A stretch of 64,000 nucleotides of DNA, taken from contig JAYFQV010000006.1 in NCBI GenBank assembly GCA_034926605.1, forward strand, positions 62,001 through 126,000. Direction: 5' to 3'. Under the pieces are notes generated by a model. The model saw only the letters and a program-made list of their open reading frames with translations. It did no database searches and had not been told where the DNA came from. Both the position numbers and the translations under genes were made by a program. Origin of the DNA: CALXXL01 sp034926605 (GTDB lineage Bacteria; Verrucomicrobiota; Lentisphaeria; Victivallales; Victivallaceae). Positions 16,055 through 23,188 of the stretch are shown here, in pieces; within the stretch, counting starts at the first letter, position 1, and each line of letters starts with the position of its first letter.

Positions 16055-17385
16055 CCTGCCGCCAGTCTTCGGGTCAGCATGGTCATCATGACCCAGCCAA
16101 CCGTACCCGCGATTACGTCCGCCGCCAGTCGTGCACCGAACAGAAGCTCCACCCGCCCGATCCAGAGCGCCAGAAGCAGAAACGGCACCAGCAGTACGCC
16201 GATACGCAGAAAATTCAACAGCGACGCGATGTTAGGCCGGTTGCAGCCGGTATAGAAAAACGTGCTGTAACGGTGTATTTCAACCAGCCCGAATCCCCAC
16301 GGAATGATACGAAGGTATAGTACCATGACGGCGGCCACCGCCGGATCGTCGGTAAACCAGCAGGTAATATATGGAGCTCCGAAGAAAAACAGCACGGCCA
16401 TGGCCAGACCGAAGAAAAACACAATGTGATTGGCGGTGTGACGGCATTCGTCTATGCGTTTGTAAAGCCTGGCACCGAAATTCTGGCCCACCAGCGGCAT
16501 CAGCGTCATGCCGAAGGACATCGGGAATATAAACGCGATCCCCTCCATGCGCATCGCCGCAGTGGCCCCGGCCACCACGCCGGCACCGAAAAAATTGGTG
16601 ACATAAGTGGTGGCGCCAACTCCAAGCGGCATCATCATCATGCCCGGAATCGACGGCAACGTTATGCGCAGAATTACCCGCCACACCCGCAGCAGCCGGG
16701 CAAGCCCGATCGCGCAAGAGTCGAACAAATCGTGTTTCAGCCACAACCGCAACATGGTCGCCACCGCGGCGGAACACTGCGAAACAATAGTGGCCCACGC
16801 CGCCCCGCGAATGCCAAGCCCAAGCTTGAAGATAAATATCCAATTCAAAAATACATTCAGAATCATACCGCCGAACATCACCGCCGAAGCCATTTTGGTA
16901 TCGCCCACAGTGATAAGCAGATCATTGCCGGTCATGCACAAAGCTATGGTGATACTGCCGTAGTACCAGATGCTCATGTAGTCGAAAATCATCGGCAACG
17001 CCGCGGGGTCGGCGTTGAACAGCCGAAAGGTGGCATCAATGGTGTTGACTCCGACACATGCCACCAGCACCGAGAACAACGCCACCAGCACCACGCCGGC
17101 GGTAACCAGTTTGGCCGCCTTTTTGTGTTTTCGGCCGCCGATCGCATGCGCGGTGCTGGCGGTGACGCCCACGCCCACGCCGCGGTAGAAGCAGTTTACC
17201 AGCACGATCACCGGAAATGTATACCCCATCGCCGCCAAAGGAATGGTACCAAGTTTGGCTACAAACAGAGTGTCCGCCAAGTTGTATCCGGTGATAGCCA
17301 ATGTGCCAGGCAGCATCGATATCGAAGACCTGAACAAAGTCCCCATAATCGAGCCGCGAGTATAGCAGCCCTCTTTTGCCCGCAT
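16024..17385 (-). CDS. MATE-family multidrug/drug-sodium antiporter
   Basis: A 453-residue inner-membrane exporter of the MATE family, which pumps drugs or metabolites out using sodium or proton gradients. Twelve hydrophobic segments in two similar halves are visible; the first half opens with SISMLPGTLAITGYNLADTL, and GNDLLITVGDTKMASAVMFG and MTLMPLVGQNFGARLYKRID are MATE-like. The start at ATG 17385 has AGGGG upstream and lies two bp after the folB stop, so the pair is an operon. The frame open to 17442 only reads antisense-free tail of folB and is not used. The 3' end overlaps hydE. Substrate unknown. Confidence 0.9.
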   Translation of the reverse strand: MRAKEGCYTRGSIMGTLFRSSISMLPGTLAITGYNLADTLFVAKLGTIPLAAMGYTFPVIVLVNCFYRGVGVGVTASTAHAIGGRKHKKAAKLVTAGVVLVALFSVLVACVGVNTIDATFRLFNADPAALPMIFDYMSIWYYGSITIALCMTGNDLLITVGDTKMASAVMFGGMILNVFLNWIFIFKLGLGIRGAAWATIVSQCSAAVATMLRLWLKHDLFDSCAIGLARLLRVWRVILRITLPSIPGMMMMPLGVGATTYVTNFFGAGVVAGATAAMRMEGIAFIFPMSFGMTLMPLVGQNFGARLYKRIDECRHTANHIVFFFGLAMAVLFFFGAPYITCWFTDDPAVAAVMVLYLRIIPWGFGLVEIHRYSTFFYTGCNRPNIASLLNFLRIGVLLVPFLLLALWIGRVELLFGARLAADVIAGTVGWVMMTMLTRRLAAGQSSAPVREK

Positions 17386-17387
17386 GG

Positions 17388-17741
17388 TCAGCCCCTGAAG
17401 CGTTCTATTTCCACCGCGGCCGAGCGCGCGGCCGGAACGCAACCGGATTTGTCAACCATAACTTTGACTGACTCCACGCGAAAATCGGCAAGACAAACTT
17501 TGGCGGCAGCCTCGGCAAAAGCCTCGATCAGAAAGAACGTCGATTTTTTTCCCAGCTCCGCAAGTTTCTCAGCCAAATTGAAATAGTCGACCGAAAGCCG
17601 CAAATCGTCCGACACTCCGGCCGGGATCAGGTCAACCCTAAGCTCAATATTCAAAACCAGCTCGTGCGGCGAATTACGTTCGCCGGGTGCAACACCGATA
17701 ACCGTCTCCACCCGCAGGTCGCGCAGAAAAATCTTATCCAT
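17388..17741 (-). CDS. folB: Dihydroneopterin aldolase
   Basis: A 117-residue folate enzyme that converts 7,8-dihydroneopterin to 6-hydroxymethyl-dihydropterin and glycolaldehyde. The catalytic residues align without gaps to E. coli FolB: Glu21 (GVAPGERN), Tyr53 (SVDYFNLAE) and Lys98 (VMVDKSGCV). Start ATG 17741 has GGAGA seven nt upstream; the upstream in-frame ATG at 17762 lacks one. It is the first gene of a two-gene operon with the MATE exporter. No other folate genes are visible nearby. Confidence 0.93.
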   Translation of the reverse strand: MDKIFLRDLRVETVIGVAPGERNSPHELVLNIELRVDLIPAGVSDDLRLSVDYFNLAEKLAELGKKSTFFLIEAFAEAAAKVCLADFRVESVKVMVDKSGCVPAARSAAVEIERFRG

Positions 17742-17820
17742 AACATCTCCATAAAATAGCAATTAAGTTAATTACAATACATCGTCCGCCGCAAAATTCA
17801 ACTTTTTACCGCCCCGGCGC

Positions 17821-17849
17821 TTGAAAAGCATGCCCCGATGAAATATATT
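17821..17849 (+). promoter_or_regulatory. Promoter of the polysaccharide-type module
   Basis: TTGAAA (17821-17826), 17 bp, TATATT (17844-17849), 25 bp before the lipoprotein ATG at 17875. It may also serve the downstream tyrosine kinase. Confidence 0.75.
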
Positions 17850-17874
17850 TAAGCAAATTAGGGAGACGAATTTT

Positions 17875-18207
17875 ATGCGTAAGATATCCTTGGTTCTGGC
17901 GACACTGGCGGTGCTGTTCGCACTGGGCGGATGCCAGTGGCAGGAGCGTGCCGAAAACTTTGAAAACGCCAGAAAACTCCGGGTTGGCATGACCAAGGAG
18001 CAGGTGATAGAGGTCATGGGCCGCCCGTTGTCCGATGAGGCTTATGCCTCGCCGGACTTGTGGTTTTATTATGTGGACACCAAATGGTATGACGGCCTCG
18101 CCACCGAAGACGAGTGCATGCCGCTGGTATTTCGCCACGGTAAACTCATCGGCTGGGGAAACGATTTCTACAATCGTATGAGATTGGCCGGAGATTACGT
18201 TGAATAA
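17875..18207 (+). CDS. BamE/SmpA-OmlA-like small lipoprotein
   Basis: A 110-residue lipoprotein. A signal peptide ends in the lipobox ALGGC with the acylated Cys20. The mature part has LRVGMTKEQVIEVMGRPLSD, the typical SmpA/OmlA (BamE-like) motif, followed by LWFYYVDTKWYDG. BamE supports outer-membrane protein assembly, but many small lipoproteins share this fold and have other roles. GGGAGA precedes the ATG. It lies 101 bp before the tyrosine autokinase on the same strand, so a role in envelope or glycan export is possible. Confidence 0.7.
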   Translation: MRKISLVLATLAVLFALGGCQWQERAENFENARKLRVGMTKEQVIEVMGRPLSDEAYASPDLWFYYVDTKWYDGLATEDECMPLVFRHGKLIGWGNDFYNRMRLAGDYVE

Positions 18208-18308
18208 CCGTTTTTTTTTCGCCTTCAGGCTTGTAATCACCGGATTGGGCATTATTGTATTTCGCATGTTTGTTATTAAAATTCAAATAATATAGGAACT
18301 CTTTTAAA

Positions 18309-19787
18309 ATGAACGAGCAAAGAATTATTGACTTTCGCTACATTCTGGGCGTCTTTTTGAAATACTGCTGGATTATCGCTCTGGTTGCACTTCTTGCCGG
18401 AATTCTGACTTATGCCGTCAATAAATACTTTGTTTCCAAAATATATACCGCAAAAACCATCGTCTGCGTAATGCCCAATACGCTAAAGGACGAGGTGGAT
18501 TCGAGTACGATGCGCCAAAACGTCGGAGCTTCCTATCAGGAGTTCCTGATCATCAATCAGCTGATTTATGACATCAACGTTATGGTTTCCAGCCATAATT
18601 TGCGCACCGAAATGATGAAACGCCTCGAACTCGAGGGCGAGGTCACCCCCGAGCTGCTGGAAAACAACAGATATACCATAGCTCCGGAACTCATGCGGCA
18701 GACCCGCATGGTTCAGATCGAGGCCGACAGCACCAGCCCGGAAGTGGCAATGGGAGTGGCAAACGCCATGAGCGACACGTTGGTCGACTACCTCGCGGAG
18801 AATCTCAAACTTAAAAATGTGAGCGTACTGGACCGCGCCGCCCTGCCGGTCAAGCCTTCGCGCCCGAGAGTGCTTCTCAACACCTTGATCGGCATCTTCC
18901 TCGGCGGTGCAGGCTGTTTCCTTCTCTGCTTCCTCAAGGAACTCTTCCGCGGCACCGTCGACTCTCCCGACGTGGTGACCCAGCGGCTTGGCGCTACCGT
19001 GGTCGGCACTGTAACACAGCTCGGGGAGGAGATCGCCGAATCACGTCAGAGCACCTCTCGTTCCAACAATATCGTAACGGTTGAGGTGGACGGCAAGACG
19101 CCGCGCTTCGACGTTGCCGAAAGTTTCCGCCTCCTGCGCACCAACTTGCAGTATTCGCTGTCGAAGAAAGACGGCGCCAAGGTTTTCGTGGTCACCAGTA
19201 CCTCCCCCAAGGACGGTAAAACTTTCATCGCCTCCAACATCGCCACCATCATCGCCAGCTCCGGCCAGCGGGTGCTGCTGGTCAACTGCGATCTTCGCAA
19301 GCCGGCGCTTCACAAGCTGTTCAATCTTGAACGCAATTCAGGCGTGGTCAATATCCTGGTGGGCGAAGCCACTTTTGACGAGGTGGTCAACCGCAATGTG
19401 CTGAACATGCCTCTGGACGTGCTTGCCTCCGGCCCGGTGCCGCCCAACCCATCCGAACTGCTGATGAGCTCCGATTTCGCCAAGATCGTCACCGACAATA
19501 TCGACAAATATGACTACATCATCCTCGACGCCCCGCCGTGCCTCAATATATCCGACGCCGCAATCGTCGGCAAGCTTTCGGACGGCGTGCTGTTCGTGAT
19601 TTCGGCGGCCCAGACCCGCATCGACAGCGCCGCGCATGCACTCGAACAGCTCCGCCAACTGGAGATTCCGATCATCGGCGTGATCCTGAACCGCTTCAGC
19701 CCCAAAGCATGGAGCGGATACGGATACAGCGGTTATAACTACGGATACGGATACGGCTATTACAGCTACTACGGCTATGGAGAATAA
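18309..19787 (+). CDS. Wzc-like polysaccharide chain-length regulator / BY-type tyrosine autokinase
   Basis: A 492-residue inner-membrane protein. Residues about 1-215 form a Wzz domain between two helices (near 18-36 and 192-212). The rest is a BY-kinase: Walker A SPKDGKT near residue 300, Walker B DYIILDAPP, and a tyrosine cluster at the C-terminus (YGYSGYNYGYGYGYY) for autophosphorylation. Such proteins set the length of exported polysaccharide with a Wza-type channel. The Walker A' motif reads LLVNCDLRKP, so the usual first Asp of DxD is Asn. After the TAA stop the same frame stays open for 27 charged codons. The matching phosphatase follows at 19925. Confidence 0.88.
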   Translation: MNEQRIIDFRYILGVFLKYCWIIALVALLAGILTYAVNKYFVSKIYTAKTIVCVMPNTLKDEVDSSTMRQNVGASYQEFLIINQLIYDINVMVSSHNLRTEMMKRLELEGEVTPELLENNRYTIAPELMRQTRMVQIEADSTSPEVAMGVANAMSDTLVDYLAENLKLKNVSVLDRAALPVKPSRPRVLLNTLIGIFLGGAGCFLLCFLKELFRGTVDSPDVVTQRLGATVVGTVTQLGEEIAESRQSTSRSNNIVTVEVDGKTPRFDVAESFRLLRTNLQYSLSKKDGAKVFVVTSTSPKDGKTFIASNIATIIASSGQRVLLVNCDLRKPALHKLFNLERNSGVVNILVGEATFDEVVNRNVLNMPLDVLASGPVPPNPSELLMSSDFAKIVTDNIDKYDYIILDAPPCLNISDAAIVGKLSDGVLFVISAAQTRIDSAAHALEQLRQLEIPIIGVILNRFSPKAWSGYGYSGYNYGYGYGYYSYYGYGE

Positions 19788-19881
19788 GGCGAATACGCGA
19801 AGCCGGACACCGAAGATGCCGCCAAAGAAACGGCCCGGAAGAAAACCCATAAGAGCCATAAGGAAAATTAGTCGACCTTAC

Positions 19882-19907
19882 GACGCCGGAAAAAATCCGG
19901 CGTCTTT
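19882..19907 (+). terminator. Hairpin between autokinase and phosphatase genes (partial terminator)
   Basis: GACGCCGGA (19882-19890) pairs with TCCGGCGTC (19896-19904) around AAAAA and is followed by only three T. It may attenuate rather than end transcription into the phosphatase gene. Confidence 0.55.
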
Positions 19908-19924
19908 CATGTTCGGAGAATCAC

Positions 19925-20650
19925 GTGATAGATTTGCATTCACATGTGTTGTGGGGCGTGGATGACGGCCCCAAGGAACTGGCCCGCTCCATCAAGATGC
20001 TCGATTTGGCCAAAGCCGACGGCATTGATGTGCTGTTCACGACATCGCATTACAACAAAGACCTGCCGGACCTGCTTCCCCAGCGGCTGGCCGAACTTGA
20101 GCCGCATGCCGCGGAACGCGGCATAAAGCTGGTTCCCGGCACCGAAGTGGACTATGTGTATCTAGCCGACACCCGGCCTCTGATTCCGCTGGGCAACAGC
20201 AATTTCGTTCTGGTGGATGTGCGTCAGCCCTATCTGGAAATAAGCACCGAGCATATATTCAGCCGGGTTGCGATCGACGGCTATCGAATCATCATCGCCC
20301 ACCCGGAACGGCTGTTCATGGAATCCAATCTTAAAACCGTACGGGAACTGCTGGAAATGGACTGTCTTTTCCAGATCAACGCCGGCAGTCTCGCGGGATT
20401 TCATGGCAGCCACTCCAAGCATCTGGCGATAAAAATCATCGAATCCGGCTTGGCTCATTATGTCGGCAGTGATGCCCACAGCCCCCGCCGGACTTTTTTC
20501 ATGACCGCGGCCCGCGCCGAAGTGGAAAAGCGCTTCGGCGCCAGAACCGCCGAGCTTTTATTTGAGGAGAACGCGCGCCAGCTGCTTGACGGCGAAGCCC
20601 CATTCAAGGTGCTTCCGCCCAAAAAGAAATGGTATCAGTTCTGGCGTTGA
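19925..20650 (+). CDS. CpsB/YwqE-type PHP tyrosine-protein phosphatase
   Basis: A 241-residue PHP-fold, metal-dependent phosphatase. DLHSHVLWGVDDGP at the N-terminus is the CpsB/CapC signature; FTTSHYNKD, GTEVDYV, IIAHPERLFME and YVGSDAHSPRR supply the remaining metal ligands. These enzymes dephosphorylate the tyrosine cluster of the cognate BY-kinase and so control polysaccharide output. The start is GTG with GGAGA upstream, after the hairpin. Gene order kinase-phosphatase supports the role. Confidence 0.88.
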   Translation: MIDLHSHVLWGVDDGPKELARSIKMLDLAKADGIDVLFTTSHYNKDLPDLLPQRLAELEPHAAERGIKLVPGTEVDYVYLADTRPLIPLGNSNFVLVDVRQPYLEISTEHIFSRVAIDGYRIIIAHPERLFMESNLKTVRELLEMDCLFQINAGSLAGFHGSHSKHLAIKIIESGLAHYVGSDAHSPRRTFFMTAARAEVEKRFGARTAELLFEENARQLLDGEAPFKVLPPKKKWYQFWR

Positions 20651-20675
20651 CCCGACAGCAAAAGAGGAGGAATTT

Positions 20676-22022
20676 GTGAAGAAACTGTCGTTGCTTATGG
20701 CGGTAGCTGCCATGTTTGCGGCATCCGCCGCAGATCAGTCGAATATGGTGGTGTTGAAGAACTACAAAACCGGCCAGGCAATTCCATACGGCGGCAGCCA
20801 GCAGGGCGGCTCTATCATGGTGCCGCGTGACATCATCTCCCGTGCGCCGATGTTTCGCGGGGTATGGGTGGCCACGGTTGAAAATATCGACTTCCCAAAG
20901 CACGGCAACCGCGCCGACTTCGAGCGTGACTACCTTGATGTGGTCAATACCCTCCGCAAGTTGAACTTCAACGCGATGATTTTTCAGATACGAGCCAATA
21001 ATGACGCATTTTATCCGTCCGTCCTGAATCCGTGGTCGCGCTGGCTCTCCGGGACGGAGGGCGTCGGCATTGCCGGCTTCGATCCGCTGCGATTCATGGT
21101 CACCGAGGCCCACAAGCGCGGGCTCGAATATCACGCGTGGCTGAACCCCTACCGGGTCACCAGTTCCACCCCCAAGCGCAAGGCCGAATATCTCAAGACT
21201 CTTGCGCCAAACAACTTTGCACGTCGCCACCCCGAGCTGGTTCTGGAAATTCCGATGAAGGACAACCAATACCAGTTGATTCTCAATCCCGGCGAACCGC
21301 AAGTCATCAATTTCGTGGTGGCCACCGTGCAGGAAATCATACGGAATTACGATGTGGACGCCATCCATTTTGACGATTATTTCTACCCGTATGCCGGCAT
21401 CGGCAGCATCGACGCTTCCACCTTCAGAAAATATGGCGCAGGAATCAGTAACATCGACGACTGGCGACGCAACAACGTGGACACCCTGATCTACAACGTC
21501 CACAACGCGATCGACGCCTACAACCGCCGCACCGGTAAACGAGTGCAGTTTGGAATCAGCCCGTTCGGCATCTGGGCCAACCGCAAAGATGTTCCGGGGG
21601 GATCGCTCACCAGCGGCAGCCAATCCTATTCCAAGCAGTTTGCCGACACGCGGAAATGGGTAAAACGCCAGTGGCTGGACTATATCGTCCCCCAGGTGTA
21701 CTGGACTTTCGGTCGCGATGTCGCCCCTTACGCGGCGATCGTGGACTGGTGGTGCAGCCAGGTTCGCGGCACCGGAGTCAAACTATATGTCGGTCTTGGC
21801 GCTTATCAGCTGGGAGGCTCCAACGAACAATGGAGGAATCCGGACGAAATCGCGGCGCAGATGCGGTTCAATTCCAGCCGCGGACAAGTTTCCGGCGACG
21901 TGTTCTTCTCATACCGCAATATCGTGCGCCCCTCAAATGAGATCATGCGGACGGGCCTGCGCCGCGTTATCGAACGGTATTGGCAGCTGCGGGTACCGGC
22001 GCCGGTTCCGGTTCGGCGATAG
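20676..22022 (+). CDS. Secreted GHL10 (DUF187) glycoside-hydrolase-like protein, DigH/YddW type
   Basis: A 448-residue exported protein. The GTG start at 20676 follows GAGGAGG; the longer open frame from 20562 is not used. A signal peptide (MKKLSLLMAVAAMFAASA) is followed by the GHL10 barrel: FRGVWVATVENIDFP, MIFQIRANNDAFYPS, LEYHAWLNPYRV, VDAIHFDDYFYP with acidic residues, FGISPFGIWANR and WLDYIVPQVYW. The E. coli member DigH cleaves denuded peptidoglycan at the divisome. It follows the polysaccharide kinase/phosphatase pair, so a role in cell-wall or exopolysaccharide processing is plausible. The 3' end overlaps the convergent TPM gene by 56 bp. Confidence 0.85.
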   Translation: MKKLSLLMAVAAMFAASAADQSNMVVLKNYKTGQAIPYGGSQQGGSIMVPRDIISRAPMFRGVWVATVENIDFPKHGNRADFERDYLDVVNTLRKLNFNAMIFQIRANNDAFYPSVLNPWSRWLSGTEGVGIAGFDPLRFMVTEAHKRGLEYHAWLNPYRVTSSTPKRKAEYLKTLAPNNFARRHPELVLEIPMKDNQYQLILNPGEPQVINFVVATVQEIIRNYDVDAIHFDDYFYPYAGIGSIDASTFRKYGAGISNIDDWRRNNVDTLIYNVHNAIDAYNRRTGKRVQFGISPFGIWANRKDVPGGSLTSGSQSYSKQFADTRKWVKRQWLDYIVPQVYWTFGRDVAPYAAIVDWWCSQVRGTGVKLYVGLGAYQLGGSNEQWRNPDEIAAQMRFNSSRGQVSGDVFFSYRNIVRPSNEIMRTGLRRVIERYWQLRVPAPVPVRR

Positions 22023-22695
22023 CGGTGGAGGCCGGGGTCCAAGTGATCTTAACCTCCCGTTGCGCGGAGAAAGTCAAAAATTTCACCACGGCATAGGCTC
22101 CCATTCCGATCAGCGCCGTCACCATCAGACCGGCCAAATAGATGTTGACCTTGCGTCTCTCGCGGTGTTCCCACAGCAGAAAAGCACCAACCGCAAGCAC
22201 GCCGCAGGCGAGCAACCAGGTAAGGTTGTCGTAATTGTTTTTGATACCGTGGGCGGAACCTTCGAACGCCGTGATTGAGTCGCTCACGGCCTTGGCCGCA
22301 TTTCCCTCTCTCACGACAGGCAGAAACTGTTCGCTTATAATTTTCTCCACCCAGGGAATGACGTGGCGGCGGCGGGCAGAGTTGAACGCGTCTCCGAACA
22401 ATATTTGCATTCTGCCGTCCTTCAATCCGACCAAAAAAACTATTGCATCGGATGGGAGCCCTTCGGCCGCCATATATTCGGCCTTGTTTTCAACCCACGA
22501 CAAATCGAAATTTATAATCCAGCGCATCGCCACATCGTTCAAATTGATAAAATAAACACGATCGCTCAACGCTTTCATATCCGTCTTGTCTATGCTTCCG
22601 GTGTAATCGCTTACCAGCATCTTGCCGTCATTGGCGGCGGCGAGACAGCAGCAGCAGCACAGGGCTGACGCAAACACGGCCCGTAAGAAATTCAT
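21967..22695 (-). CDS. TPM-domain membrane protein (YgcG/Psb32/MOLO-1 type)
   Basis: A 242-residue exported protein. The signal sequence has an unusual run of five cysteines (ASALCCCCCLAAAN). The mature part matches the TPM domain: VSDYTGSIDKTDMKALSDRV, DAIVFLVGLKDGRMQILFGD and a helical segment ending SITAFEG. Two C-terminal helices (LTWLLACGVLAVGAFLLW and IYLAGLMVTALIGMGAYAVV) anchor it, with a Pro/Ala tail. TPM proteins are linked to membrane-complex repair or assembly, without a settled activity. Its ATG overlaps the receiver stop by four nt (ATGA), so the two are translationally coupled. Confidence 0.75.
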   Translation of the reverse strand: MNFLRAVFASALCCCCCLAAANDGKMLVSDYTGSIDKTDMKALSDRVYFINLNDVAMRWIINFDLSWVENKAEYMAAEGLPSDAIVFLVGLKDGRMQILFGDAFNSARRRHVIPWVEKIISEQFLPVVREGNAAKAVSDSITAFEGSAHGIKNNYDNLTWLLACGVLAVGAFLLWEHRERRKVNIYLAGLMVTALIGMGAYAVVKFLTFSAQREVKITWTPASTAIAEPEPAPVPAAANTVR

Positions 22696-23114
22696 TCGGC
22701 AATCTCCTTTTTATGCGGATGCTCGTCAAGAATACGACGTATCTCGGTCATAACCTGACGCAGTCGATGAGGCTTGGGAAGAAAACCGCGGGCGCCCTGT
22801 TCCAGCAGATCATGGACTTCAGCCTCGGATATATAGCCACTGGATAGAAGAATGTTGGCATCGGGATCGATCTCCCGGATACGGTAGAAAGTTTGGTGCC
22901 CGCCGGCCTTGGGCATGATCATATCCAGCAGTACAAGATCGATCTGCTCGGGGTTGGCCGCGTAAATTTCCATGGCATCCAAGCCGTTTTCGGACAAAAG
23001 TACCGTATAGCCGCAGTCCTGCAGCGCTTCGATCAGAAAATCCCAGATCGTTTCATGATCATCGACGATAAGGATGGTCTCGCCCTTCGACGACATTATT
23101 TTATCTTTGCCCAT
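22692..23114 (-). CDS. Stand-alone response regulator receiver protein
   Basis: A 140-residue CheY-like receiver with no output domain. Conserved residues are Asp18 and Asp19 (LIVDDHE), phospho-acceptor Asp64 (VLLDMIMP), Ser91 (LLSSGY) and Lys114 (FLPKPH). ATG 23114 is chosen because GAGGG lies five nt upstream and a promoter at 23146-23173 excludes the earlier start at 23156. It overlaps the TPM gene by four nt. No histidine kinase is adjacent; the hybrid kinase at 48716 is far away. Single receivers act as phosphorelay intermediates or bind targets directly. Confidence 0.88.
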   Translation of the reverse strand: MGKDKIMSSKGETILIVDDHETIWDFLIEALQDCGYTVLLSENGLDAMEIYAANPEQIDLVLLDMIMPKAGGHQTFYRIREIDPDANILLSSGYISEAEVHDLLEQGARGFLPKPHRLRQVMTEIRRILDEHPHKKEIAE

Positions 23115-23145
23115 CGTAACCCTCGCTTTGCTTTCTCTATACAGT

Positions 23146-23173
23146 ATTATAGCCAAAATCCGGTGAATTGCAA
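23146..23173 (-). promoter_or_regulatory. Promoter of the receiver-TPM operon
   Basis: On the minus strand, TTGCAA (23173-23168), 16 bp, TATAAT (23151-23146); expected start near 23139, 25 nt before the ATG. Confidence 0.7.
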
Positions 23174-23188
23174 GCCGGACCGGCTATG

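Noticed and set aside
16426..17586. Long plus-strand open frame of 386 codons opposite the MATE and folB genes
   Set aside because: It is rich in His, Arg and Gln with no domain pattern, typical of antisense frames in GC-rich genes; the minus-strand genes are unambiguous.
19777..19965. Lys/Arg-rich small ORF between the autokinase and phosphatase genes
   Set aside because: The in-frame continuation of the kinase reads more like protein in this stretch, and the ORF crosses a hairpin without a ribosome site.
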